A stretch of DNA of 64,000 nt from Locusta migratoria. Its lineage: Eukaryota > Arthropoda > Insecta > Orthoptera > Acrididae. The stretch is taken from NCBI GenBank assembly GCA_026315105.1, contig CM048753.1, positions 70,611,547 to 70,675,546 on the forward strand. Direction: 5' to 3'. This document shows, piece after piece, positions 28,593 through 39,604 of this stretch (the stretch's first letter is position 1; each line of letters starts with the position of its first letter). Under the pieces are notes generated by a model. It was not told the DNA's origin and made no database searches. It saw only the letters and a list, made by a program, of their open reading frames with translations. The position numbers and the translations under genes were made by a program.

Positions 28593-30022
28593 GTTCTTGT
28601 GGTCTTCAATCTGCCGACTGGTTTGATGCAGCTCTCCACGCTACCCTGTCCTGTGCAAGTCTCTTCATCTGAGAATACGTTCGGCAACCTACATCCTTTT
28701 GACTCTGCTTACTATATTCGTCCCTCCGTCTCACTCTACGATTTTTACCCCACACGCATCCTTCTAATGCCAAGTTGACAATTCCTTGATGTCTCAGAAT
28801 GTGTTCAACCAATCTATCCTTTCTCTTAGTCAGTATATGCAAGAAGCACCTTTTCTCCTCGATTCGGTTAAGCACTTCCTCATTAGTTACGTGATCTACC
28901 CATCTAATTTTCATCATTCGTCTGTAGCACCACATTTCAAAAGCTTCTACCATCTTTTTATATGAACTCCTTATCGTCCACGTTTCACTCCCATACAATG
29001 CTACACTCCAGAGAAATGCTCTCAGAAAGGACTTCCTAACATTTAAATTAATATTGGATGTTATCAAGTTTCGCTTCTTTAGAAACACCTTTCTTCCCAA
29101 AGCCATTCTGCATTTTATATCTTCTTTACTTCGGCCATCAGAAGTTATCTTGCTACCCAAATAACAAAATTCATCTACTACTTTTATTGTCTCATTACCT
29201 CATCTAATTCCTTCAGCATCGCCTGATTTTCTGACATTGCATTCCATTACCTTCGTTTTACTCTTGTTAATGTTCATCTTATATGTTCCTTTCAAGAAAC
29301 TGTCCATCCCATTCAATTGCTCTTCGAAATTTTTAACGGTCTCTGACAAATTACTACGTCATCGGCAAATGGCAATGTTTTTATTTCTTCTCCCTGAAAT
29401 TTAATGCCCTCTCCAAATTTTTCCTTCCATTCCTTCACTGCCTGCTCAATGTACAGATTGGACAACATTGGGGAAAGGCTACAACCCTGTCTTACTCCCT
29501 TTGCAACCTCTGCGTCCCTTTCTTGCCCTTCGACTCTAATAACCGCTGTCTGGTTTTTGTATAGGTTGAATATAACTCTTCGCTCCCTATATTTTACCGC
29601 TGCTACCTTCAGAATTTGGAAGAGAGTACTCCAGTCGACATTGTCAAAAGCTTTCGCCAAATCGACAAACGCTAAACACGTAGGTTTTCCCTTTCCTTAG
29701 CCCATCTTCTAAGATAAGTCGTAATGTGAGTATTGCCTCCCGTGTCCCTACATTTCTCCTAAATCCAAAATGATCATCCCCGAGCTTAGATTCCACAATT
29801 TTTTTCCATTCGTCTATAAATAAGTCGTATTAGTACTTTAATACCATGACTTATTAAACTGATAGTTCTGTAATTTTGTCTAGAATTGCTTTCTTTGGAA
29901 TTGGAATTACGATAATCTTCTTGAAGTCGGAGGGTATTTCCCCTGTCTCATTTTTTAATGAGTTGCTCTCCTAACGATATGAGCAGTTGACAGGTAATAT
30001 CGTCTACTCCAGGGGCCTTGTA
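28590..30022 (-). mobile_element. RTE-like LINE fragment, frameshifted
   Basis: Minus-strand RT in several frames. KAPGVDDITCQLL at about 30020, then DFKKIIVIPIPKK, are followed by MAKAFDNVDWSTLFQIL (29660), GVRQGCSLSPMLSNLYIEQA and LPFADDVVICQ (29340). After a frameshift comes the C-terminal region 29160-28606 with MWCYRRMMKIRWVDHVTNEE. At least four frame breaks or stops mean it is dead. A related copy lies at 60425-61640. RTE-clade assignment is tentative. Confidence 0.8.
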
Positions 30023-30186
30023 ATGAGAGTATTGCCTCCCGCGTTTATACTTCAGTTTAACCCTTTATTTGGCAATCTTGCTTTTAAGCAACATCAAAAT
30101 TGCACGTTGTTTTCTGAAAAATGTTTCAAGTTTCTTCCTTGACTGGGCGACAGTGCTTAAAACTAACATTTAAGGTCTCCAATAAA

Positions 30187-30445
30187 GAGCTAGAGGCCTG
30201 CCTAATACTGCTTCCACTGCGCCTTCACTGGTGCCTATCTGATTACGAAGTCTTTACTGGTTCCTATCTCAGTCACAAGTGAACTAAGTCGTTCAGTGGT
30301 GCCCACGAGCGGAGTTGCAGCAGAGGGCGCTCGTGGCTGACGTCGTGAGAACGCCGCGCCGTGCGTGCATGGCGGCGCGCGACGAAAGTAGGTGGCGCGC
30401 ACTTTGTACTTGTGCGACACCACAACAATAACTTCTACAGTCATA
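30187..30445 (+). repeat. Repeat G, copy 1 (GC-rich)
   Basis: Runs from GAGCTAGAGGCCTGCCTAAT through GTCGTTCAGTGGTGCCCACG and AGCAGAGGGCGCTCGTGGCT to GGCGCGCACTTTGTACTTGT. It matches 56713-56958. High GC with conserved ends suggests a solo LTR or a SINE-sized transposon. No coding seen. Confidence 0.65.
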
Positions 30446-30525
30446 AGAACAACACTGTAGTATTGATACTGTTCCACCTTGCGAAGTTTTTGGGAAATGT
30501 TACTTACACACCAGAAACTATGTTT

Positions 30526-30527
30526 TG

Positions 30528-30582
<55 letters not shown>
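30526..30582 (+). repeat. Poly(A) tract
   Basis: About 57 A bases. AATAAAGGGTTAAC follows at about 30663, so a retroelement 3' end is possible but not shown. Confidence 0.9.
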
Positions 30583-30585
<3 letters not shown>

Positions 30586-30679
30586 TAAATCTGTTCATAT
30601 GGTCCTACACATTTAATTTAAGTAACATAACACTTTTTCTTCTCGTAATTTCTATATGTGCCAATAAAGGGTTAACTAT

Positions 30680-31620
30680 AACACTGAGTCTGGTTGTTTG
30701 ACTGTTTCTCGTCTGCTGCATGAATTCCACCCGCTTCCCTTTGGCAGGAAGTTGTTTCCAGACGGAGTACTTAGCGAGAACTGCCTGCAGCGTGTAAATT
30801 CGCTAACCAGTTCCCCTGCAGAGCGGTTCCCTCGAGCAGATCCTCCTAACAAGTGTGGAACGCTGTGCGGTAGCCGTGTGTGTGTCGAGGTAGCTGTTAA
30901 GTCGGAGGCAGAATTTCGCGTCGCCCAAAGTTTCTCTTCGCGTCGTCGCTGTCGGCTCCTCAGAAGGCATTATCTGCACACTCCCATACGTCGCTATCGT
31001 AGGCCCGTTTACACAAAGCCTTCCAGCGGGTAATCTCTGTTTAGGTGCTGATTGTCCCTACGCGTATGCGCTGGAAATTCCGCCAACGTGTTTTGACGTA
31101 CACAAGGCGAGAAGCGAGTTAAGCCGTATCTCTAGAGTGAGTTAATTTCCTGTAGAATTACTCGCCATCGCGTGATTTTGCAGCTGTAAATGGAGCCGTG
31201 TCTACAAAACTCAGGTGCACGTATTTCGCTAACGTCATTTCCGTCTAATGAGGAGTCGCGTTTCTCAACTTCACGGGTCAATCAGTTGATATATCTAGTT
31301 TCTGAAGTATTGTCATCGGCAGAATGAACTAAAATACTTCGACGACTTTCTGTCGGTTCTACGAAGTCGAGACAACATTACGGCACCCGAGGCAGTGCTA
31401 ATAACAGGAAGTTGCTGCTTAGGCAGTTGGTGTTGACATGTGTTGACTACTGAAGAAATTACAAAACCACTTGGATTCAGATAGTGTAGAGAGCAGGGGG
31501 TTCAAATTCGATTAGATTAGTTGTTCTTTCCATCCGAGTTGAGGATATCCTCGTAGATGCGGAACATGACATTTTTTTCTGACAAGCTGATAATACAATA
31601 ATACTAACACAGATGCATAC
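30680..31620. other. Unassigned, moderately GC-rich
   Basis: No repeat or domain recognised. The plus open stretch 30698-31033 lacks motifs. A host regulatory or exonic segment cannot be excluded. Confidence 0.5.
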
Positions 31621-31641
31621 TTTTTTTACAAGCTGATTATA

Positions 31642-32320
31642 CCAGGTGATCAAAAAGTCAGTATAAATTTAAAAACTTAATAAATCACGGAATGATGTAG
31701 ACAGAGAGGTAAAAATTGACACACCTGCTTGGAATGACATGGGGATTTTTATACAAGAAAAAATAGTATTGCTAGATGCATGAAAGATCTGTTGCGCGCG
31801 TCGTTTGGTGATGATCGTGTGCTCAGCCGCCACTTTCGTCATGCTTGGCCTCCCAGGTTCCCAGACCTCAGTCCGTGCGATTATTGGCTTTGGGGTTACC
31901 TGAAGTCGCAAGTGTGTCGTGATCGATCGACATCTCTAGAGATGCTGAAAGACAACATCCGACGCCAATGCCTCACCGTAACTCCGGACATGCTTTATAG
32001 TGCTGTTCACAACATTATTCCTCGACCACAGCTATTAATGAGGAATGATGGTTAACATATTGAGCATTTCCTGTCAAGAACATTATCTTTGCTTTGTCTT
32101 AATTTGTTATGCTAATTATTGCTTTTCTGATCAGATGAAGCGCCATCTGCGGATATTTTAAAACTTTTTTAATTTTTTAATTAATTAATTAATTAATTAA
32201 TTTTTTGTTCTCTGAAAACTCCATATCATTCGAAGCATGTGTGTCAAATTTTACCTCTCTAGCTTCATTATTCCGTGATTTATTAAGTTTTCCAATTTTA
32301 CTGACCTTTTGATCACCCGG
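31642..32320 (+). mobile_element. Tc1/mariner-type derivative B, complete
   Basis: TA-flanked (31640-31641 and 32321-32322). Left end CCAGGTGATCAAAAAGTCAG, right end the complement TTTTGATCACCCGG. About 80 bases of terminal inverted repeat on each side. The 679-bp body contains the shared truncated transposase and an AATT microsatellite (32178-32203). This is the cleanest copy of the deletion derivative. Confidence 0.9.
31780..32055 (+). pseudogene. Tc1/mariner-superfamily transposase C-terminus (element B)
   Basis: MKDLLRASFGDDRVLSRHFR, then PDLSPCDYWLWGYLKSQVCR. It ends at a TAA (32053-32055) where element A reads GEHIEHFL, so it carries a new stop. Only the last catalytic acidic region remains. 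Confidence 0.8.
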
Positions 32321-32486
32321 TATAATAATACTCATACTGTGCATCAGATACATACATCATTTGGTTCTATTTTAAAATAAGTGGAATAGAAGTAGTTGGC
32401 CACTAGAAATCTTTTTGGATCCTCTTAAACAAGGCTAACATTATTTTCGTTTTTTTAGCTATCTCCTCCTTTCACCAAGGACGCCT

Positions 32487-32900
32487 ATGGTGTCTGTCCC
32501 ATTAAAACCACGGCAGCGCTTCACTCGCAGAAACTGGAAGGAGGAACATGATGATTCTAGTCGTAATGAATGGCGTCGGGTTCTGTTCACAGGTGAGTCA
32601 GGATTTTGTGTTCATCAGGACAATCGTCTTGAGAGAACGTGGAAGTCGAAACAATCCTGCTTACGTGCAGGAAACATCGCCTTGTCATGGTGGTGAACGA
32701 AAGGTATGGGTAGGAGTCAGTACGGACGGGGGTACCGACCTCTACATTGTTCAGAATGGCGCCGAATGCTCAGAGGTATTGAGAAGAGATCCTTCGAACA
32801 CTTGTGCGCTACGAACGCTGGTGCCACAGGAGATCCGTTCCTTCAGTTGTACGATATCGTTCGTCCCCACAGGGCTGCAATGGTGGACAACATGCTTTGA
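32487..32900 (+). pseudogene. Tc1-like transposase remnant
   Basis: Three frames together show WRRVLFTGESGFCVHQDNR (first catalytic box, normally FTDES, here Asp to Gly), then VWVGVSTDGGTDLYIVQNGA, then VRPHRAAMVDNML at the second box (usually DDNARPHR; here shortened to YDIVRPHR). The order and spacing match Tc1 DD34E enzymes. At least two frameshifts and loss of both aspartate contexts show it is dead. The N- and C-terminal ends are missing. Confidence 0.8.
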
Positions 32901-32904
32901 ACTG

Positions 32905-33060
32905 AGGGAATTAATAATTTTCATAATGAAATTCCAAGATCGTACGTTAATAATTTATTCACTGACGACCGGTTTCGGGGAACTGTGTCACCATCATCTG
33001 GTCAGTGATTAAATTATTAATGTGCGATGTTGGCATTTCATTTTGAAAATTATAAAACGA
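32905..33060 (-). repeat. CGAAACCGGT-type repeat end
   Basis: Flanked by imperfect inverted copies of TTAATAATTTTCATAATGAA. The core on the minus strand is CAGATGATGGTGACACAGTT then CCCCGAAACCGGTCG, a variant of the hammerhead-like motif. Confidence 0.5.
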
Positions 33061-33363
33061 TCAGATCGCCTCCAAACCCGACTGTCAAGTATGCTTGAGG
33101 GAATTAAGCTCGTTCACCGAAGAGTATTGGAATAAGATACGACTGCGCTACATTCTAATTAACAACAAAATACATTTTTACACACATTGAATCCATCCCG
33201 AACTCGACCCGACTTCATCCGAAAGTTCACGAAAGCAAGTTTCAGCCAAGCCAAAAAATCGGCAGATTCTTAACCGGAATCTACACTGCAACCGGAAGCA
33301 ATATTTGGGCTGAAATCGATTATTCGGTCGAATTCCTGTCGCTTCGACTGCTCTGTCGATGCT

Positions 33364-33384
33364 CCGTTTTTTTTTTTTTTTTTT
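33364..33384 (+). repeat. Poly(T) tract
   Basis: Homopolymer in unassigned sequence 33061-33880; no gene recognised there. Confidence 0.8.
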
Positions 33385-33879
33385 ACCTTGCGTATGAGTT
33401 ACTACCGTCTAGAGTACCGGAGTACGCCGCTATTCCGTGACATTTCTCTGCTCGGCGTATACGACGATATGCATGTTACACACACGATTGTGCTTCGTGA
33501 GGTAAGCGATCACAAAACATCGACTTTTAGCGGTGACCTTTACACAACAGCTGGTTACAGAAACTGCAGTGACTGAAGAGTGAGATCATAAGGATTTTCT
33601 AGCCTTTTAGTGGAATAAAGACAGAGGTCTCCATTGACACGGCAGTGTATCGCATGTTACGTAAACTACACATACCTCGGCACGATCGGATTGTAAGTAC
33701 TTGCACTTCGAGGTAAAGCAGTCAACATCCATTTCTTGTAATGTGATACGAAGCAACGAAATTGATGAATAATTCTGCGTCCTTATTTCCCAAGTGGAAA
33801 ATAAATTCGTTCTTCTCTTTGATAAAGGTGCTGAACTCTCTACGTTTGAAATAATGTTAAAAGTATATAGACTTCACAT

Positions 33880-34292
33880 AGAAGAACGCCTAGATCACAT
33901 ATTTTACTTCATACTTTATTATGTGACTAGTTTCGACAACAAGTTGTCATTTTCAAACGTAAAATTAAAATTATAAATCTGTCTAAAATGTTTCAAAGGC
34001 ACATGCATCTGGTGTACACAGTGCATAAAATACTCCACATGTGTGCTCGTTACTGAAATGTTTGGAACATTAACATATTTACTTAAAATTATAAAACTGT
34101 ATAAAAACTTTCAAAGGCAGTTCTATAATTTTAATTTTAAGCAAATATGTTAATGTTCCAAACACGTGAGTGGTGTACCAGTAACCAGCACACATGTGGA
34201 GTATTTTATGTACTGTGTACACCAGATGCATGTGCCTTTGAAGGTATGAAGTAAAATATGCGATATAGGCGTTCTTTTATGGTAAGTCTATA
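33880..34292. repeat. Inverted-repeat element
   Basis: The left arm (about 33880-34110) is mirrored by the right arm (about 34130-34292). Shared blocks include GAACGCCTAGATCACATATT, TTTCAAAGGCACATGCATCT and TACTCCACATGTGTGCT. The left arm has an extra segment with TTTCGACAACAAGTTGTC (a degenerate hammerhead-like core) not found on the right. Foldback or MITE. Confidence 0.7.
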
Positions 34293-34380
34293 TCGCTATA
34301 TCTACAAATCGCTCCCTATGTCGCTCGCTATGTCGAATGTTGATAATGTTAAAAGTCTATTATTACTTGATCTCACACTC

Positions 34381-34410
34381 CAAAAAAAAAAAAAAAAAAA
34401 AAAAAAAAAA
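34381..34410 (+). repeat. Poly(A) tract
   Basis: Thirty A bases directly after the inverted repeat and ATGTTAAAAGTC sequence. Confidence 0.9.
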
Positions 34411-34589
34411 CGGAAAAGGGCGTTTGTAGAATAATAGAAACGTTAGCCAGGATAATGTAATTCTAACTTTAACTTATTGGGAGCCAATGTATTTTGCACT
34501 GGAGCATCATACGTTATGATTTTAAGTGGCCACGTCACAGTTGTTATCTCTTTACTTACAAGACGCATTTGTTATCCGTCTCTCTGTTC

Positions 34590-34978
34590 TCTTATATCTC
34601 AAGATCCAGACAACCAAATAACGTGAAATTTGATACATTACAATTACATTAAATGACATGGGGAAGATAGTTTAAACAGGTTTCGTCCCCCCTCCCATTT
34701 TTTTAACCGACCCTAAAATTTGAGAAAAAGTAATGTATCCGTGAATATCTATATGTCTATATCTTCACACTGATCTTGATGAAATTTTGCACAATTAACC
34801 TTCAAAACAAGAGGAAGGGAACTGTCTACATAAAATTTCGTTCAGTGCATGGGGGAGGGTACTTATGGATTTCGCCAAAAATCCACGGTTTTGATCCGAT
34901 CTTGATGAAATTTTGTACACTTGACCTTGAAAACCCTTATTTTAAACCTGGGCAAAGTTGGGTACTTGCAGCTAGTGT
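34590..34978 (+). repeat. Repeat H, Helitron-like 3' end
   Basis: Contains two diverged units with ATCTTGATGAAATTTTGCAC and TTGATGAAATTTTGTACACT, and ends CTGGGCAAAGTTGGGTACTT then GCAGCTAG before T. The palindromic CTGGG/CCNAG-like block followed by CTAG resembles the end at 55437-55459. Related units lie at 55490-55690. Confidence 0.5.
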
Positions 34979-35455
34979 GATATATTTAAGCGAAGAAATT
35001 CTTGTAAATATTCGGGTTTTCTGTATCTCGGAAGCGGCTGTAATGATTTTCATCGTAATTTTTATGTGGTTCACGTTTTTCTCTTATTTGATTTTCCTGT
35101 AAAGCCGAAGTTACTGAAAAACACGATTTTCCAAAAATAATCGTTATAATTCATATCTAATTTATAAAAATTTATGTTTGTTCGTAATTTAAACTGTGCC
35201 GTGACATTCGTGTGTCTGCAATGAAACTTTGTCAACGTATTGTTGCTTGCACTTTTACTAAGGTTATAGGCATAAGTTAAATCTCTCTGCAACACATAGT
35301 TTAGGATATATGACTTCAAGAGAATCGAGACACGTGGTAATCTTCTGCACTATGAGTGACATTTAAAGAAATTACCTTTCGATAATCTTTAAGAGTACTT
35401 CACGGGATACCAATACATTTACTAGAATTGTAAATTATCCATTCTTCATTCTTCA
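34979..35455. other. Unassigned AT-rich sequence
   Basis: No coding or repeat feature recognised. Confidence 0.6.
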
Positions 35456-35456
35456 C

Positions 35457-35655
35457 GCCGTGGCGGAGTCGCCGAGCGCATTGAGGCGCTACGCTCTGAT
35501 GCGCGAGAGAATTATCCGTCCGGGGTTCCAATCCTCCATCGGACATGATTTGTGTCGTCTTTAGTATAAGGTAGTTCATAAGAAGATTGTAAGTTTAGGG
35601 ACTGATGACCTAGCTGTTAAGTCCCTTAAGCTTCACAAACATTGGAACATTTATT
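35457..35655 (+). mobile_element. SINE-1, diverged copy
   Basis: CGCCGTGGCGGAGTCGCCGA, GGGTTCCAATCCTCC (degenerate B box), GGACTGATGACCTAGCTGTT, and tail CTTCACAAACATTGGAACA. Confidence 0.8.
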
Positions 35656-35734
35656 TTTTTATTCTTCACCATGCGCAACGTTTCTTTCAGCGTTTCGACT
35701 GCGTACGAATGCGTCGCTTTTTTTAAGCTTTGGC

Positions 35735-37083
35735 GTCATTTTAATGTCACGCCTAAGACAAACCTACCCAAAGACTGGAAAGTTGCCCAAGTTACTCCAA
35801 TATTCAAGATTAGATTAGATTAATACTTGTTCCTTAGATCATGTATACGACATTTCGTAATGATGTGGAACGTGTCAGTTTAGTAAATTTTGTCTATACT
35901 TGACAATCTATATTTTAAGGATATTTTTTTTATTTTTTTAAATTTTTTTTTTTTAAGTTTTATCTAAAAATTCGTCTACATTGTAGAAAGAGTTGCCATT
36001 CAGAAATTCCTTTAATTTCTTTTTAAATACTAGTTGGCTATCTGTCAGACTTTTGATGCTACTTGGTAAGTGACCAAAGACTTTTGTGGCAGCATAATTC
36101 ACCCCTTTTTGAGCCAAAGTTAGATTTAACCTTGAATAGTGAATATCATCCTTTCTCCTAGTGTTGTATCTATGCACACTGCTATTACTTTTGAATTGGG
36201 TCGGATTGTTAATAACAAACTTCATGAGTGAATATATATATTGTGAAGCTACAGTAAGTATCCCTAGATCCCTAAATAAATGTCTGCAGGATGCTCTTGG
36301 GTGGGCTCCAGCAATTATTCTGATTACACGCTTTTGTGCAATGAATACTTTTTTACTCAATGTTGAATTGCCCCAGAATATGATCCCATATGAAAGCAGT
36401 GAATGAAAATAAGCGTAGTAAGCTAATTTACTGAGACTTATATCACCAAATTTTGCAATGACTCTGATAGCATAAGTAGCTGAACTCAGATGTTTCAGGA
36501 GATCTTCAATATGTTTCTTCCAATTCAGTCCCTCGTCAACGCAAACACCTAAAAATTTTGAATATTCTACCTTGGCTACAGATTTATGTTCAAAGTCTAA
36601 ATTTATTGATGGTGTCATGCCATTTACAGTATTAAACAGTATATACTGGGTTTTATCTAAGTTTAATGAGAGTCCATTTGTACAGAACCACTTAATGACT
36701 TTCTGGAAGATATCATTTACAATTTCATCAGTAATTCCTGTTTGTTAGGTGTGATAGCTAAACTTGTATCATCAGCAAAAAGTACTAGCTTAGCATCTTC
36801 GAGCATCTTCAAGAAAGGCAATAGGAGTGATACCGAAAATTACTGGCCAATCTCATTGACGTCGATTTGCAGTAGGTTTTTGGAACATATACTTTGTTCG
36901 AACATTATGAACTACCTCGAAGAGAACGACCTAGTGACCTGTAGTCAACACGGATTCAGAAAATATCGCTCTCGAGAAACACAGCTTGCCCTTTATTCAC
37001 ATGAAGTGATAAGTGCCATGGACAAGGGATCTCAAATCGATTCCATATTTCTGGATTTCAGGAAGGCTTTTGACACTGCACCC
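35735..37083 (+). mobile_element. LINE-A RT fragment split by LINE-B
   Basis: The outer LINE-A frame reads KDWKVAQVTPIFK up to 35808 and resumes at 36814 with KGNRSDTENYWPISLTSICS, then QHGFRKYRSRETQLALYSHE and FLDFRKAFDTAP (catalytic Asp). The two sides join in frame once the 1-kb insertion and one TTCAAG are discounted. The 3' side ends at a SINE-2 at about 37084. Confidence 0.9.
35809..36807 (-). mobile_element. LINE-B insertion (minus) with TTCAAG target duplication
   Basis: Flanked by TTCAAG (35803-35808 and 36808-36813). The minus strand begins in the RT near the F-A-D-D box (36780s), then one 221-codon frame (36618-35953) covers the C-terminal region ending NSFYNVDEFLDKT. The tail reads TATTAATCTAATCTAATC. 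It is better preserved than the copy at 459-1440. Confidence 0.9.
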
Positions 37084-37335
37084 GACAAGGACAAGAACCA
37101 GGGACCTTTGCCTTTAGCGGGCAAGCGCTCTACCGACTGTGCTATCCCGACACGACTCTCGATGCCGCCTCACAAAGTAGGAGGCGAGGTACTGGCGGAA
37201 GTAAAGTTGTGAGGCGGCATCGTGAGTCGTGTCGGGATAGCTCAGTCGGTAGAGCGCTTGCCCGCGAAAGGCAGAGGTCCCAGGTTCGAGTCCCGGTTCC
37301 GGCACACAATTTCAATCTGCCAGGAAGTTTCAACA
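37084..37335 (+). mobile_element. SINE-2, two-headed copy
   Basis: Minus-oriented tRNA-like half at 37098-37165 (GGGACCTTTGCCTTTAGCGG, AGCGCTCTACCGACTG) and a complete plus-oriented tRNA-like head at 37231-37305 (GGGATAGCTCAGTCGGTAGA, GGTTCGAGTCCCGGTTCC). The tail is ACACAATTTCAATCTGCCAG. The two heads are inverted around GCCGCCTCAC/GTGAGGCGGC. Confidence 0.85.
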
Positions 37336-37825
37336 CTCGTACTTATCTGACGCTTGCCACTACTATGGCGGCTGGCCGAAGGTTTCTAATTATCCCGCGA
37401 CAGCAGCGCCGTTAGTGAGTATTGTTTTTTTACAAGGTCTTTGAAGAAACTTACTTTACCCTACTTTACTCGCGAAGTTTCGAAAACCCTATCGAGCTGT
37501 GACTGTAGTATTGTATCCCCAGCGTGTGCATCCTACTAAACGTGCACACGTGCTGGCTTGGCGAGTGCACTGTGATTCCGTCGTGAGATAAGTACACTGT
37601 TCGGCGTTCGGCAGTAACGAGAGATGACAAACGACCTTCCGCGGTCGGACGGCAGTACCTCCTAACGTAATGGCCGCTGCGGTCGGGTCGGTTCGGTTCG
37701 GTTCGGTTCGGTCGGCCCCCCCGGCGTGACTTTGACGTCGGAGAAAGCGGGCTGTTTAGCCGCGCGCAAGGTCGCTGGGCATCCTCTGGAGAATACCAGC
37801 AGCGGCGGTTACCTAACAAGGCAAG
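37336..37825. other. Unassigned, with (GGTTC)n
   Basis: GC-rich toward the right, with a GGTTC-type short tandem repeat at 37683-37713. No gene recognised. Confidence 0.5.
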
Positions 37826-37827
37826 TG

Positions 37828-38135
37828 GCGAACGGCCTGGGAGAACAGGCAGTGAGTGTGTGATATATGAGAGAGAGAGGTAGAGAGAGAGAGAGAGATA
37901 GAGAGAGAGAAATAGAGAAACAGTATGGGAGAACAGGTAGTGTGTGAGTGTGAGAGTGATAGAGAAACAGCCTGGGAGAACAGGTACTGTGTGTGTGAGA
38001 GAGAGGTAGAGAAACGGCCTGGGAGAACAGGTAGTTTGTGTGTGAGAGGGAGATAGAGAAACAACCTGGGAAAACAGGTAGTGTGTGTGTGTGTGTGTGT
38101 GTATGTGTGTGTGTGCGAGAAAGAGAGAGAGAGAG
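37828..38135 (+). repeat. Minisatellite, about 47-base units
   Basis: Units headed CCTGGGAGAACAGGTAGTGT start near 37829, 37926, 37973, 38019 and 38064, each followed by GT and GA runs and ending GATAGAGAAAC. The same unit heads the arrays at 38.8 and 39.1 kb. Confidence 0.85.
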
Positions 38136-38138
38136 AGA

Positions 38139-38328
38139 AAGTTCAAATGTTTGTTAAGCTTAAGGGACTTAACTACGGGGTCATCAGTCCCTAAACTTAC
38201 AAACTACTTATGAACTACTTACGAACTAGGACGGCACAAATATCCTTGTCCGAGGGGGGATTCGAACCCCCGACCGTAGTGGCCGTGCAGACTGGAGCGC
38301 CTCAATCACCTCGGCCACCGCGGCCGGC
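38139..38328 (-). mobile_element. SINE-1 inside GA repeat
   Basis: Tail GTTCAAATGTTTGTTAAGCT at left, B-box complement GGATTCGAACCCCC, head CACCGCGGCCGGC at right. Both flanks are GAGA repeat. Confidence 0.9.
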
Positions 38329-38369
38329 AGAGAGAGAGAGAGATATTCATAAAGAGAGAGAGAGAGATA

Positions 38370-38427
<58 letters not shown>

Positions 38428-38451
38428 TATTCATAGAGAGAGAGAGAGATA

Positions 38452-38530
<79 letters not shown>

Positions 38531-38567
38531 ATAGAGAGAGAGAGAGAGAGACAGACAGATACAGAGA
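38329..38567 (+). repeat. (GA)n and (TA)n microsatellites
   Basis: Alternating GA runs, GATATTCATA units and two TA runs (38377-38409 and 38456-38491). Confidence 0.95.
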
Positions 38568-38568
38568 G

Positions 38569-38838
38569 CCGGACGCGGTGGCCAAGGAGACAGGCGCTTC
38601 AGTCACGGTCTGCACGGCCACTACGGTCGGGGGTTCGAATCTCCCCTCGGGCATGGATATTTGTGCCGTCCTTAGTTGTAGGTAGTTCATAAGTAGTTTG
38701 TAAGTTTAGGGACTGATGACCCCGTAGTTAAGTCCCTTAAGTTTTTTTTGAACATTTGATTTCAGATACAGAAACAGTACGGGAGAACAGGTAGTGTGTG
38801 ATACAGAGAGATAGAGAAACAGTATGGGAGGACAGGTA

Positions 38839-38871
<33 letters not shown>

Positions 38872-38872
38872 G

Positions 38873-38920
<48 letters not shown>

Positions 38921-39190
38921 CCGGACGCGGTGGCCGAGGAGACAGGCGCTTCAGTCACGGTCTGCACGGCCACTACGGTCGGGGGTTCGAATCCCCCCTC
39001 GGGCATGGATATTTGTGCCGTCCTTAGGATTAGCTAGTTCATAAGTAGTTTGTAAGTTTAGGGACTGATGACTCCGTAGTTAAGTCCCTTAAGCTTTTTT
39101 TGAACATTTGATTTCAGATACAGAAACAGTACGGGAGAACAGGTAGTGTGTGATACAGAGAGATAGAGAAACAGTATGGGAGGACAGGTA

Positions 39191-39223
<33 letters not shown>

Positions 39224-39225
39224 GT

Positions 39226-39273
<48 letters not shown>

Positions 39274-39550
39274 CCGGACGCGGTGGCCGAGGAGACAGGC
39301 GCTTCAGTCACGGTCTGCACGGCCACTACGGTCGGGGGTTCGAATCCCCCCTCGGGCATGGATATTTGTGCCGTCCTTAGGATTAGCTAGTTCATAAGTA
39401 GTTTGTAAGTTTAGGGACTGATGACTCCGTAGTTAAGTCCCTTAAGCTTTTTTTGAACATTTGATTTCAGATACACAACAGGTAGTGTGTGATACAGAGA
39501 GATAGAGAAACAGTATGGGAGGACAGGTAGTGTGTGTGTGTGTGTGTGTC

Positions 39551-39600
<50 letters not shown>
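38569..39600 (+). repeat. Three tandem 352-base units: SINE-1 + minisatellite + (GA)n
   Basis: The SINE-1 head CCGGACGCGGTGGCC starts at 38569, 38921 and 39274, giving periods of 352 and 353. Each unit continues through the SINE tail TTTTTTTGAACATTTGATTT, the GGGAGAACAGGTAGTGTGTG block, a GT run and a GA run. Units 2 and 3 are nearly identical (both with CTTAGGATTAGCTAG and GATGACTCCG); unit 1 differs slightly. A segmental tandem duplication, not three insertions. Confidence 0.9.
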
Positions 39601-39602
<2 letters not shown>

Positions 39603-39604
<2 letters not shown>

